Translations under genes and position numbers: made by a program
In this document: piece after piece, positions 23,710-32,329 of the stretch
Numbering within the stretch: the first letter of the stretch is position 1
Layout of the letters: the number at the start of each line of letters is the position of its first letter
Notes under the pieces: generated by a model
Told to the model about the DNA's origin: nothing
The model's input: only the letters and a program-made list of their open reading frames with translations
The model's database searches: none
Origin: Rhodopseudomonas palustris
GTDB taxonomy: Bacteria > Pseudomonadota > Alphaproteobacteria > Rhizobiales > Xanthobacteraceae
Assembly: GCF_013415845.1 (NCBI RefSeq)
Contig: NZ_CP058907.1
Span: 2,666,001-2,730,000, forward strand
Direction: 5' to 3'
DNA: 64,000 bases

Positions 23710-24917
23710 AGCTGCGACCGCGCCGGTTGAGCCTCGAGACCAGAGGCTGCGGCCGGAGCAGCTGGAGCAGCCTGGGTGGCGGGCTTGGCGGCGGGGCGGG
23801 CGGGTTTGTCCTGCTGTTTCGACCAGGAGATGTAGTAGGCGACCAGGGTCATCAGCGCGATGCCGATGACGCTGACCAGGATCTGCGCCATCAGCGAGCC
23901 GGAGCTCATGGTCAGCTCGAAATGCGCCACGAACGACAGAAACACGCCGACGCAGAACACCGCGAGCGACTGCTGGCCGCATTTGATCAGGGGATCGAAG
24001 CCGCGCCATTCCAGACCCTTCCAGTCCTTCGGCACGAACCGGATCACCAGCACCACGATCACCGCGAAATGCAGGAAGCGGTACGGGGCGAGGTTGGTTT
24101 TGTCGTTGGGATTGAAGGCGTCGTACAGCCAGCGCGGGAACAGGTCGCCGAAGTCCTGGAAGCGGCCGGCCATCGTCATCACCAGCGCGAACACCAGATA
24201 CGCCAGGCAGAACCACAGCATGCCGCGCGAGGCGATGATCGAGCGCGACCGCACCGTGCCGCCGAGCGCGCACCACGCGCCGAACACGAACAGCAGCTGC
24301 CAGCAGAACGGATTGAAGTACCAGGTGCCTTCCGGAAACGCCTGCAGATTCCATTCGAAATAGCGGGCGGTGAAATACAGCACGAACGAGCCGATCATCA
24401 CCGCGTCGGGACGGCGCAGCATCAGCCACAGCACCGGCGGGAACAGGCCCATCAGCACGATGTAGAGCGGCAGCACGTCGAGATTGACCGGCTTGAATTT
24501 CAGCAGCAGGCCCTGGCGTAGCGTCTCGATCGGATTGGCGATGAGGCCGGCGACGTTGAACTCGTTGATGATCTCGGGATCGGAAAAGCGCTGCGCGACG
24601 TAGCCGATCGCCACGATGTAGATCACGAACAGCACGATGTGTGCGACGTAGAGCTGCCACACCCGCTTGGTCAGCCGGGTGCCGCCAACGATGAAGCCGC
24701 GCTCCAGCATCATCTTGGCGTACACGAACGAGGCGGTGTAGCCGGAGATGAAGACGAACAGATCGGCGGCGTCGCTGAATCCCCAGTTCCGGGTTGTGAT
24801 CCAGTTCACCACGTTGTTCGGGATGTGATCCAGGTAGATCGCCCAGTTGGCGACGCCGCGGAACAGGTCGAGCCGCAGATCGCGCCCTTTGCTGGGCAGA
24901 ATGGCCTGAATTTCCAT
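23643..24917 (-). CDS. OpgC-domain membrane protein
   Basis: The protein is 424 residues with ten or more membrane segments. The start MEIQAILPSKGRDLRLDLFR with RGVANWAIYLDHIPNN, and FVFISGYTASFVYAKMMLERG, matches the OpgC family, which belongs to the acyltransferase-3-like superfamily. OpgC adds succinyl groups to osmoregulated periplasmic glucans. Histidine and arginine in the first loop fit the family. The last 55 residues are alanine- and proline-rich, low complexity, and overlap the glycosyltransferase gene; they are probably dispensable. No opgGH homologue is in the window. Confidence 0.88.
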   Translation of the reverse strand: MEIQAILPSKGRDLRLDLFRGVANWAIYLDHIPNNVVNWITTRNWGFSDAADLFVFISGYTASFVYAKMMLERGFIVGGTRLTKRVWQLYVAHIVLFVIYIVAIGYVAQRFSDPEIINEFNVAGLIANPIETLRQGLLLKFKPVNLDVLPLYIVLMGLFPPVLWLMLRRPDAVMIGSFVLYFTARYFEWNLQAFPEGTWYFNPFCWQLLFVFGAWCALGGTVRSRSIIASRGMLWFCLAYLVFALVMTMAGRFQDFGDLFPRWLYDAFNPNDKTNLAPYRFLHFAVIVVLVIRFVPKDWKGLEWRGFDPLIKCGQQSLAVFCVGVFLSFVAHFELTMSSGSLMAQILVSVIGIALMTLVAYYISWSKQQDKPARPAAKPATQAAPAAPAAASGLEAQPARSQLQDSGVPAVSPAMIAAAQSSPE

Positions 24918-25031
24918 GGAGCCGATCGTCCGTATTGTTGCGAAGCCCGCCCGCAGGACCCACGATTGTCACGGTGCCGGGGACAGAATATAGGAAATCA
25001 GGAAACGAAACCGCAGGCGACGGAATCACAA

Positions 25032-25163
25032 GTGGCCGAGACCAACTTCAAAACTTTACGTGATCCCGACCTGATCCGTTACGCGGCGGAACATTACACC
25101 AAGATCGCCGCTTCCACCAAACCGGCGCAGCGCCGCACCCCGACAGGCTCGACCCTTCCATGA
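25032..25163 (+). CDS. Candidate 43-residue protein upstream of the complex I gene
   Basis: A GTG at 25032 starts a frame (VAETNFKTLRDPDLIRYAAE, then HYTKIAASTK) whose stop overlaps the next ATG by four bases (ATGA), a typical coupling arrangement. A weak GACGGA lies 10 bases upstream. The middle is an amphipathic helix. I do not recognise it. It could also be a leader whose translation feeds the downstream gene. Confidence 0.45.
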   Translation: MAETNFKTLRDPDLIRYAAEHYTKIAASTKPAQRRTPTGSTLP

Positions 25164-25465
25164 CCGCACGGATCTACAAGCCCGCCAAGAACGCGATGCA
25201 ATCCGGGACCGCCAAGACCCGCGAATGGCAGCTCGATTATGAGCCGGAGACGCCGCGCACGATCGAGCCGCTGATGGGCTGGACCTCGTCGTCCGACATG
25301 CAGCAGCAGGTGAGCCTGCGCTTCCACACCCGCGACGAGGCGGTGGCCTATTGCGAGCGGGAAGGCATTCCGTATCAGTTGATCGAGCCGAAGGAGCCGG
25401 TGCGCCGCCGCGCCGCCTACGCCGACAATTTCGCCTTCCGCCGTCCCGAGCCCTGGACGCACTGA
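25160..25465 (+). CDS. NDUFS4-like NADH dehydrogenase (complex I) accessory protein
   Basis: The protein is 101 residues, the single ETC_C1_NDUFA4/NDUFS4-type domain. Signature segments are ARIYKPAKNAMQSG with TREWQLDYEP, the MGWTSSSDMQQQVSLRF motif, and the aromatic turn EAVAYCEREGIPYQLIE. In mitochondria and alphaproteobacteria NDUFS4 sits on the peripheral arm of complex I and stabilises the NADH module. As in most alphaproteobacteria it is encoded away from the nuo operon. The start overlaps the stop of a candidate small ORF. Confidence 0.9.
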   Translation: MTARIYKPAKNAMQSGTAKTREWQLDYEPETPRTIEPLMGWTSSSDMQQQVSLRFHTRDEAVAYCEREGIPYQLIEPKEPVRRRAAYADNFAFRRPEPWTH

Positions 25466-25664
25466 TCCGGCGATAGTCTGCAGCGCCTCTCGCGTGCCGC
25501 GTCGACCCGCACGACCGCTCGGCGCAAGCCTGAGGCTGCGGCGAACGGCTATGCGCGTCCTGCGCTGCGCCGGTTCAGGTTAGGGTTGCGCCTGGCGGCC
25601 CGGCGATGACACGATGTCTTCAACGCTTCGGTCCCGAAGCGAGTCAGAACCTGCCGGAAACGCC

Positions 25665-27269
25665 ATGTCGCTGCACTCCAAGATCGATCCCGGTTCGGCC
25701 GATTTCGCGCGCAATGCCGATGCGATGCGGGCGCTGGTCGCCGAATTGAACGACAAGCTGGCGGCGGTCGCTGCCGGCGGCGGCGAGGCGGCCCGCGCCA
25801 AACATACCGCGCGCGGCAAGCTGCTGCCGCGCGAGCGCGTTGATCTGCTGCTCGATCCCGGCACCGCGTTTCTCGAACTGTCTCCGCTCGCCGCCAACGG
25901 CCTCTACGGCGGGGACGTGCATTCGGCCTCGATCGTCACCGGCATCGGCCGCGTGATGGGCCGCGAGTGCATGATCGTCGCCAACGACGCGACGGTGAAG
26001 GGCGGCACCTATTATCCGATGACGGTGAAGAAGCATCTGCGCGCGCAGGACATCGCTCGGCAGAACAACCTGCCGTGCATCTACATGGTCGACTCCGGCG
26101 GCGCCTTCCTGCCGCAGCAGGACGAGGTCTTTCCCGACGAGCGCCACTTCGGCCGGATCTTCTTCAACCAGGCGAATATGTCGGCTGCCGGCATTCCGCA
26201 GATCGCGGTGGTGATGGGCTCGTGCACCGCGGGCGGCGCCTATGTGCCGGCGATGTCGGACGAGAGCATCATCGTGCGCAACCAGGGCACCATCTTTCTT
26301 GGCGGCCCGCCGCTGGTGAAGGCTGCGACCGGCGAGGTGGTGTCGGCAGAAGAGCTCGGCGGCGCCGACGTGCATTCGCGGCAGTCCGGCGTCACCGATC
26401 ACTACGCGCAGAACGACGCCCACGCGATCGGTATCGCGCGCAAGATCGTCAGCACCTTGAAGCCCGCGCAGCGGCCGCCTCTCAATATGCGTGAGCCGCG
26501 CGAGCCGCTGTATCCGGCCGAGCAGCTCTACGGCATCGTGCCGGCCGAGAGCCGCAAGCCGTTCGACGTGCGCGACATCATCGCCCGGATCGTCGATGGC
26601 TCGGAGTTCGACGAGTTCAAGAAGCTGTATGGCCAGACGCTGGTGTGCGGCTTCGCGCACATCTGGGGCTTTCCGGTCGGCATCATCGCCAACAACGGCA
26701 TCCTGTTCAGCGAGAGCTCGCTGAAGGGCGCGCACTTCATCGAGCTGTGCTGCCAGCGCGGCATTCCGCTGGTGTTCCTGCAGAACATCACCGGGTTCAT
26801 GGTCGGCAAGAAATACGAGGCCGGCGGCATCGCCCGCGACGGCGCCAAGCTGGTGACGGCTGTCGCGACCGCCAATGTGCCGAAATTCACCGTAGTGATC
26901 GGCGGCTCCTATGGTGCCGGCAATTACGGCATGTGCGGCCGGGCCTACTCGCCGCGCTTTTTGTGGATGTGGCCGAACGCGCGGATCTCGGTGATGGGCG
27001 GCGAGCAGGCGGCGATGGTGCTGAGCCAGCTCCGCCGCGACAATATCGAGGCCAAGGGCGGCTCGTGGAGCACGGAGGAGGAGGAGGAATTCCGCTCGCC
27101 GATCCGCGCGCAATACGAGACGCAAGGCAGCCCGTACTACGCGACCGCGCGGCTGTGGGACGACGGCGTGATCGATCCCGCCGACACGCGGCTGGTGCTC
27201 GGGCTCGGGCTATCCGCCTCCAGTAATGCGCCGATCGAGCCGACCAGGTTCGGCCTGTTCCGGATGTGA
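25665..27269 (+). CDS. mccB: Methylcrotonyl-CoA carboxylase, carboxyltransferase (beta) subunit
   Basis: The protein is 534 residues from the ATG at 25665; the upstream 17 in-frame codons lack a better start. The crotonase-like halves are clear: [40 protein letters not shown] with [33 protein letters not shown], then in the second half [19 protein letters not shown] and [13 protein letters not shown]. Residues [11 protein letters not shown] are characteristic of methylcrotonyl-CoA and geranyl-CoA carboxylases rather than propionyl-CoA enzymes. With MccA it carboxylates 3-methylcrotonyl-CoA in leucine breakdown. mccA follows after 13 bases; the mvaB-like gene completes the pathway. Confidence 0.92.
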   Translation: MSLHSKIDPGSADFARNADAMRALVAELNDKLAAVAAGGGEAARAKHTARGKLLPRERVDLLLDPGTAFLELSPLAANGLYGGDVHSASIVTGIGRVMGRECMIVANDATVKGGTYYPMTVKKHLRAQDIARQNNLPCIYMVDSGGAFLPQQDEVFPDERHFGRIFFNQANMSAAGIPQIAVVMGSCTAGGAYVPAMSDESIIVRNQGTIFLGGPPLVKAATGEVVSAEELGGADVHSRQSGVTDHYAQNDAHAIGIARKIVSTLKPAQRPPLNMREPREPLYPAEQLYGIVPAESRKPFDVRDIIARIVDGSEFDEFKKLYGQTLVCGFAHIWGFPVGIIANNGILFSESSLKGAHFIELCCQRGIPLVFLQNITGFMVGKKYEAGGIARDGAKLVTAVATANVPKFTVVIGGSYGAGNYGMCGRAYSPRFLWMWPNARISVMGGEQAAMVLSQLRRDNIEAKGGSWSTEEEEEFRSPIRAQYETQGSPYYATARLWDDGVIDPADTRLVLGLGLSASSNAPIEPTRFGLFRM

Positions 27270-27282
27270 TGATCAGGATCTG

Positions 27283-29298
27283 ATGATGAAGAGCACCGCC
27301 CTGTATCGTCGCTTCCGCACGCTGCTGATCGCCAACCGCGGCGAGATCGCCTGCCGTGTCATCCGCACCGCGCGTGCGATGGGCCTGCGCACCGTCGCGG
27401 TGTATTCCGAGGCCGATGCCGGCGCGCAGCACGTTGCCGAGGCCGACGAGGCCGTGCTGCTCGGCCCGGCGCGGGCCCGCGACAGCTACCTCAATATCGA
27501 ACGCATCATCCAGGCCGCCAAGCAGACCGGCGCAGAGGCGGTGCATCCCGGCTACGGCTTCCTGTCGGAAAGCGCCGAATTCGCGCAGGCCTGTGCGGAT
27601 GCCGGTCTCGTATTCGTCGGGCCGACGCCGGAGATGATTACCGCGATGGGCTCGAAATCGGGCTCCAAGGCGCTGATGGAAAAGGCCCGCGTGCCGCTGG
27701 TGCCGGGCTATCACGGCGCGGCGCAGGACGAGGCAACGCTCGCGGCGGCCGCCGACAAGATCGGTTTTCCGGTGCTGGTGAAGGCCTCGGCCGGTGGTGG
27801 TGGCCGCGGCATGCGGGTGGTGCGCAAGGCCGACGAACTCTCCGCCGCGATCATCAGCGCCAAGCGCGAGGCCAAGGCGGCGTTCGGGGACGACACGCTG
27901 TTGATCGAGCGTTATGTCGACAATCCGCGCCATATCGAGGTGCAGATCGTCGGAGACAGCCATGGCAATCTCGTCTCGCTGTTTGAACGCGAATGCACGC
28001 TGCAGCGTCGCCACCAGAAAGTGATCGAAGAGGCGCCGTCGCCGACGCTCGATGCGGCTGGGCGCGAAAAAGTCTGCGACGCCGCGCGGCGCGCCGCGGG
28101 TGCGGTGAACTATGTCGGCGCCGGCACCATCGAGTTCGTCTCCGACGGCAAGGACGTGTTCTTCATCGAGATGAACACCCGCCTGCAGGTGGAGCATCCG
28201 GTCACCGAACTGATCTCCGGCGTCGACCTCGTCGAATGGCAGCTCCGCGTCGCGTTCGGCGAAGCGCTGCCGCTGAAGCAGGATCAGCTCAAGCTGAGCG
28301 GCCACGCCATCGAGGCGCGGGTATATGCCGAGAACCCGGCGAAGAACTTCATGCCGTCGGTCGGCAAGATCACGACCTGGCGCACGCCGGCCGAGGTCGA
28401 TGGCCTGCGCATCGATGCCGGCTATCGCGGCGGCGACAGCGTGTCGCCGTATTACGACGCGATGCTCGCCAAGGTGATCGCGTGGGCGCCGACCCGGCAG
28501 GCGGCGATCGACCGGCTCGACCGCGGACTGAACGAGACCGACGTCCGCGGCGTCGTCACCAATATCCCGTTTCTCTCGGCGCTGGTCACGCATCCCGAGG
28601 TGCGCGCCAACGCCATCGACACCGGTTTCATCGAACGCCATCTCGCAGCGCTCACCGCCGCACCGAGCGCGCTCGGCGATCTCGAACTCGCCGCCGCGGT
28701 GGCGGCGATCCTGCGCGGCGAGGACGAAGCCGCCAAGGCAGAAGGTCCGTCGCCATGGCGGACCTCTGGCTGGATGCCGGTCGGCCGGCGCAAGCGCAGC
28801 TTCCTGTTCCGTCGCGGGCAGGGGCATGACCACACTGATCACACGATCGAGCTGACCTATGGCGGCGGATCGTCGGCGCTGACCATCGACGGCCGCGAGC
28901 TTGCCTTCGCCTGGACCGCTGCTGGCGACGGCATCGATGTGGCACTCGGCGATGCGCGCTCGCGCATCCACGCCGTGGTCGACGGTGCCGAGTTGTATGT
29001 GCGCACGCGGAGCGGCCGGTTCGAGCTGCATCTTGTCGATCCGTTCGGCGGCGAAAGCGAGGAGGCCGTCGGCGAAGACAAGATCGTCGCCCCGCTGCCC
29101 GGCACCGTGGTGGCGCTGCTCGCGGAAGTCGGCGCCAAGCTCGACAAGGGCGCGCCGATCCTCACGCTCGAAGTGATGAAGATGGAGCAGACCCTGCGCG
29201 CGCCGTTCGCCGGAACGTTGACGGCGGTGAAGTGCAAGGTCGGCGACATCGTCCAGGAAGGCGCCGAATTGGCCGATCTCGAGGCCGAGGAAGAATAG
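27283..29298 (+). CDS. mccA: Methylcrotonyl-CoA carboxylase, biotin-containing (alpha) subunit
   Basis: The protein is 671 residues. Biotin carboxylase domain: TLLIANRGEIACRVIRTA, EAVHPGYGFLSESAEF, the ATP-grasp glycine loop KASAGGGGRGMRVV, and FFIEMNTRLQVEHPVTE. The C-terminal biotinyl domain carries EVMKMEQ with the biotinylated lysine at about 633. It charges biotin with bicarbonate and passes the carboxyl to MccB. A GGATCTG ribosome site precedes tandem ATGs at 27283 and 27286. An insert with low conservation lies between the two domains, as in other MccA proteins. Confidence 0.94.
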   Translation: MMKSTALYRRFRTLLIANRGEIACRVIRTARAMGLRTVAVYSEADAGAQHVAEADEAVLLGPARARDSYLNIERIIQAAKQTGAEAVHPGYGFLSESAEFAQACADAGLVFVGPTPEMITAMGSKSGSKALMEKARVPLVPGYHGAAQDEATLAAAADKIGFPVLVKASAGGGGRGMRVVRKADELSAAIISAKREAKAAFGDDTLLIERYVDNPRHIEVQIVGDSHGNLVSLFERECTLQRRHQKVIEEAPSPTLDAAGREKVCDAARRAAGAVNYVGAGTIEFVSDGKDVFFIEMNTRLQVEHPVTELISGVDLVEWQLRVAFGEALPLKQDQLKLSGHAIEARVYAENPAKNFMPSVGKITTWRTPAEVDGLRIDAGYRGGDSVSPYYDAMLAKVIAWAPTRQAAIDRLDRGLNETDVRGVVTNIPFLSALVTHPEVRANAIDTGFIERHLAALTAAPSALGDLELAAAVAAILRGEDEAAKAEGPSPWRTSGWMPVGRRKRSFLFRRGQGHDHTDHTIELTYGGGSSALTIDGRELAFAWTAAGDGIDVALGDARSRIHAVVDGAELYVRTRSGRFELHLVDPFGGESEEAVGEDKIVAPLPGTVVALLAEVGAKLDKGAPILTLEVMKMEQTLRAPFAGTLTAVKCKVGDIVQEGAELADLEAEEE

Positions 29299-29307
29299 TT
29301 CATTCTC

Positions 29308-29396
29308 CGTCATGCCCGGCCTTGTGCCGGGCATCCACGCCTTCTTGCGGCGCGATGCCGAAGGCGTGGATGGCCGGGACGAGCCCGGCCATGACG
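29308..29396. repeat. Palindromic repeat family 2, complete copy
   Basis: CGTCATGCCCGG opens and CCGGCCATGACG closes the 89-base element. It contains two G+C-rich hairpins, CATGCCCGGCCTTGTGCCGG and the mirror AAGGCGTGGATGGCCGGGAC, around a GCGGCGCGATGCC centre. It lies between mccA and the HMG-CoA lyase gene and is open in the lyase frame, giving a spurious N-terminal extension. Confidence 0.85.
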
Positions 29397-29416
29397 AACG
29401 ACTTTGGGGTTCGTCC

Positions 29417-30322
29417 ATGACCGACACCATCCGTATCGTCGAAGTCGGCCCGCGCGACGGGCTGCAGAACGAGAAGACGCCGGTCAGCGTCGCCGACCGC
29501 ATCGCCTTCGTTGAGGCGCTGGTTGCGGCGGGGCTGTCGACCGTCGAGGTCGGCGCGTTCGTCTCGCCCAAGGCGATCCCGCAGATGATCGGCTCCGACG
29601 AGGTGCTGCGGGCGTCGCTGCAGCTGCCCGGCGAATTCCACGTGCTGGTGCCGAACGAGAAAGGCTACGACGCCGCCCGCGCGGCCGGCGCGCAGGTCGT
29701 CGCCGTGTTCGCCTCGGCGTCGGAAGGGTTTTCCCGGGCTAACATCAATTGCTCGGTGGCGGAGTCGATCGAGCGGTTCAGGCCGGTGCTGGCGCGCGCG
29801 CAGGCCGACGGCGTCAAGGTCCGCGGCTACATCTCCTGCGTGCTCGGTTGCCCGTTTGACGGTAACGTGCCGGTGCAGGCGGTGGTCGATGCCGCGACGA
29901 CGCTGTGGGACCTCGGCTGCTACGAGATCTCGCTCGGCGACACCATCGGGGTCGGCACCCCGAAGAAGGTCCGCGAGCTGCTCCGCGCCTGCGCCGAGGC
30001 GATCCCGATGCAGTCGCTCGCCATGCACTTCCACGACACCTACGGCCAGGCGCTCGCCAATCTCTATGCCGGGTTGGAACAGGGCGCGCGCGTGATCGAC
30101 AGCGCCGCCGGCGGCCTCGGCGGCTGCCCCTATGCGCCGGGTGCTACCGGCAACGTCGCGACCGAGGACGTGCTGTACATGCTGGAAGGCATGGGCGTGC
30201 CGATGGGCGTCGATATGGACAGGCTGATCGCCGCGACCAACAGCGTCGCCGCACTGCTCGGCCGCCCGCCGGTCAGCCGCGTGGTCAATGCACTGAACGC
30301 AAAGAAAAAGCGGGCGGGTTAG
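29417..30322 (+). CDS. mvaB: Hydroxymethylglutaryl-CoA lyase
   Basis: The protein is 301 residues from the ATG at 29417; the frame is open 105 bases further up, but this is the palindromic repeat. It cleaves HMG-CoA to acetyl-CoA and acetoacetate, the last step of leucine degradation. Signatures: RIVEVGPRDGLQNEK with the catalytic arginine-aspartate, YISCVLGCPFDG, MHFHDTYGQALAN with the metal histidines, and the catalytic cysteine in GGLGGCPYAPGATGN. It follows mccBA and completes the route from isovaleryl-CoA, apart from an enoyl-CoA hydratase and an isovaleryl-CoA dehydrogenase not found here. Confidence 0.94.
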   Translation: MTDTIRIVEVGPRDGLQNEKTPVSVADRIAFVEALVAAGLSTVEVGAFVSPKAIPQMIGSDEVLRASLQLPGEFHVLVPNEKGYDAARAAGAQVVAVFASASEGFSRANINCSVAESIERFRPVLARAQADGVKVRGYISCVLGCPFDGNVPVQAVVDAATTLWDLGCYEISLGDTIGVGTPKKVRELLRACAEAIPMQSLAMHFHDTYGQALANLYAGLEQGARVIDSAAGGLGGCPYAPGATGNVATEDVLYMLEGMGVPMGVDMDRLIAATNSVAALLGRPPVSRVVNALNAKKKRAG

Positions 30323-30422
30323 TTCGCAGGGTGGGTTAGCGCGAAGCGCGTCACCCACCGATTGAGGTGTCAACACAGAGAGGGTGGTTACGGCGCAAGT
30401 GCGCCTGACCCACCCTCGCGAA
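30323..30422. repeat. Palindromic repeat family 3, 100 bases between two stop codons
   Basis: TTCGCAGGGTGGGTTAGCGC opens and the mirror GACCCACCCTCGCGAA closes it. Inside are two smaller hairpins, GGTGGGTTAGCGCGAAGCGC with CACCCACC and GGGTGGTTACGGCGCAAGTG with CACCC. It begins right after the mvaB stop and ends right before the dctM stop on the other strand. It could serve as the terminator of both. Confidence 0.8.
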
Positions 30423-31781
30423 CTATCTGACGCTCTCCGGCCCCATCACCAGATCCGGCAGCCAGGTCGAGATGCCGGGGACCAGGCACAGCAGCAGCAC
30501 CGCCAGCATCATCAGCAGCACGAACGGCAGCGTGCCCCAGATCACCTCGGACAGCGGGATATCGGGGGCGACGTTGCGGATGACGAAGATGTTGAGGCCG
30601 ACCGGTGGATGGATCAGGCCCATCTCCATCACGATGGTCATCACCACGCCGAACCAGATGATGTCGAAGCCGGCGGCGCGCAGCGGCGGCAGGATGATCG
30701 GCGCGGTCATCAGGATGATCGAAACCGGCGGCAGGAAGAAGCCGAGCACCACCACCAGCGCCAGGATCGCGGCGAGCAGTCCCCAGCGCGGCAGCTGCAT
30801 CGCCACGATCGCTTCGGCGGCCGACTGCGAGATGTGCAGATAGCTCATCACGTAGGAGTATAGCAGCGACATGCCGATGATCATCATCAGCATGGTCGAC
30901 TCGCGGACCGTCGAGGTCATGATCGGCGACAGGTCGGAGGGCTTCCACACCCCATAGATCAGCGCGATCAGCAGCAGCGCCAGCAGGCCGCCGAGGCCGG
31001 CGGTTTCGGACGGCGTCGCGTAGCCGCCATACAGCGCGATCATCACACCGGTAAGCAGGATGACGAACGGCAGCACCCGCGGCAGCGCGCCGAAGCGCTG
31101 CGCCATGGTGAATTTCTCGTCGGTCAGGATCGCGGACGTCTGGCCGGTCGCTTCGTACGCCGCCTTTGCGGTGGCGTATTCCTTGCGGAAGCGGACCACC
31201 GCGTAGATGCCGAACAGCGTCACCAGCAGCAGTCCCGGCCCGATGCCGGCGAGGAACAGCCGGCCGAGCGATTTCTCGGCGGCGACCGCGAACAGGATCA
31301 TGGTGATCGAGGGCGGCAGCAGGATGCCGAGCGTGCCGCCGGCCGCGATAATCCCGGCCGCGAAGCCGCCGGAATAGCCGCGCTTGCGCATCTCCGGGAT
31401 GCCGGCCGAGCCGATCGCCGAGCAGGTCGCCGGCGACGAGCCGGCCATCGCGGCGAACAGCGCGCAGGCGAACACGTTGGCGACGCCGAGCCCGCCCGGC
31501 ACGCGATGCAGCCAGGCGTGCAGGGCGGAGTACAGGTCCTGGCCGGCACGCGACTTGCCGATCGCCGCACCCTTGAGGATGAACAGCGGGATCGACAGCA
31601 GCGTGATCGACGCCATCTCCTCGTAGACGTTCTGCGTCACGGTATCGAGCGAGGCGTGCGGCATGTAGATCGCCATGAACACCAGCGCGACGGCGCCGAG
31701 CGCAAATGCGATCGGCATGCCGGAGAACATCGCCGCCAGCGTGGCGAGGCCGTAACTGATCCCAATGCCGAGGACTGTCAC
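30423..31781 (-). CDS. dctM: TRAP transporter large permease (DctM)
   Basis: The protein is 452 residues from the GTG at 31781, which overlaps the dctQ stop by four bases (GTGA). The in-frame DNA further upstream belongs to dctQ in another frame and is rejected. About twelve membrane segments are present. Family signatures: AALFAAMAGSSPATCSAIGS, GTLGILLPPSITMILF, GGYATPSETAGLGGLLALL and GLIHPPVGLNIFVI. It is the transmembrane channel of a sodium-driven uptake system. It works with dctQ and dctP just upstream and ends at the repeat shared with mvaB. Confidence 0.93.
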   Translation of the reverse strand: MTVLGIGISYGLATLAAMFSGMPIAFALGAVALVFMAIYMPHASLDTVTQNVYEEMASITLLSIPLFILKGAAIGKSRAGQDLYSALHAWLHRVPGGLGVANVFACALFAAMAGSSPATCSAIGSAGIPEMRKRGYSGGFAAGIIAAGGTLGILLPPSITMILFAVAAEKSLGRLFLAGIGPGLLLVTLFGIYAVVRFRKEYATAKAAYEATGQTSAILTDEKFTMAQRFGALPRVLPFVILLTGVMIALYGGYATPSETAGLGGLLALLLIALIYGVWKPSDLSPIMTSTVRESTMLMMIIGMSLLYSYVMSYLHISQSAAEAIVAMQLPRWGLLAAILALVVVLGFFLPPVSIILMTAPIILPPLRAAGFDIIWFGVVMTIVMEMGLIHPPVGLNIFVIRNVAPDIPLSEVIWGTLPFVLLMMLAVLLLCLVPGISTWLPDLVMGPESVR

Positions 31782-32329
31782 GCGCGCTTCGTCCCACTGA
31801 AGGAGTTCACGATCTGCACCGCGATCTGCAGGCACAGCAGCGTCATGCCGGCGGCCATCAGCGCGTAGGGGATGGCGAGCGGCGGCGACCAGATCGAATT
31901 CGAGACCTGGCCGTCGACATAGGCCTCGTGCGTCAGCGTCCAGGATTTCCAGGCGAAGAAGCCGCAGAAGGCGAGGCTGGCAACGTCGACCAGCAGCAGC
32001 CGGACGCGGTTCACGGCCGGCGGCAGCAGCCCGGTGAACGCCTCGATGCCGATATGGCCGCGTTGGCTTTGCACGAAGGCGGCGGTCAGGAAGGTGGCGC
32101 CGACCAGCAGGAACACCGCGGCCTCGTCCTGCCAATAGGTGGCGCTGTGGAACAGGCTGCGTACCGCCACGCTGTAGCTGAGGATGCAGCAGGCGACCAC
32201 CAGCGCGACCGCGGCTAGGACGAGGATGGCTCGGTTGACCAGCGCCAGCGCATGGCCGAGCGGGCCGCCGGTCTCGCGCTGCGCGGCGCTGGTCGGGTCC
32301 GGCTGGCCGGGCACGGGGCCGTGCATCAT
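31778..32329 (-). CDS. dctQ: TRAP transporter small permease (DctQ)
   Basis: The protein is 183 residues if it starts at the ATG at 32329; a second ATG three bases on is equally possible. Both overlap the dctP stop (ATGATG). Four membrane segments: LVLAAVALVVACCILSYSVA, DEAAVFLLVGATFLTAAF, LLLVDVASLAFCGFFAW and IPYALMAAGMTLLCLQIAVQ. The WQDEAAVF and RGHIGIEAF segments are typical of DctQ, which bridges the large permease and the binding protein. The long upstream extension of the frame lies inside dctP and is rejected. Confidence 0.9.
   Translation of the reverse strand: MMHGPVPGQPDPTSAAQRETGGPLGHALALVNRAILVLAAVALVVACCILSYSVAVRSLFHSATYWQDEAAVFLLVGATFLTAAFVQSQRGHIGIEAFTGLLPPAVNRVRLLLVDVASLAFCGFFAWKSWTLTHEAYVDGQVSNSIWSPPLAIPYALMAAGMTLLCLQIAVQIVNSFSGTKRA

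Noticed and set aside
29312..29416. Upstream extension of the HMG-CoA lyase gene
   Set aside because: The extra 35 codons are the family 2 repeat; the ATG at 29417 fits the family's usual start. Unlike in pbpC, a good internal start exists.
26887..29571. Minus-strand open frame of 894 codons across mccA
   Set aside because: Antisense shadow of mccB-mccA; both sense genes have complete family signatures.
30423..32135. A 570-residue version of the TRAP large permease
   Set aside because: The first 118 residues would be dctQ DNA read in another frame. The GTG at 31781 overlaps the dctQ stop and gives the normal length.
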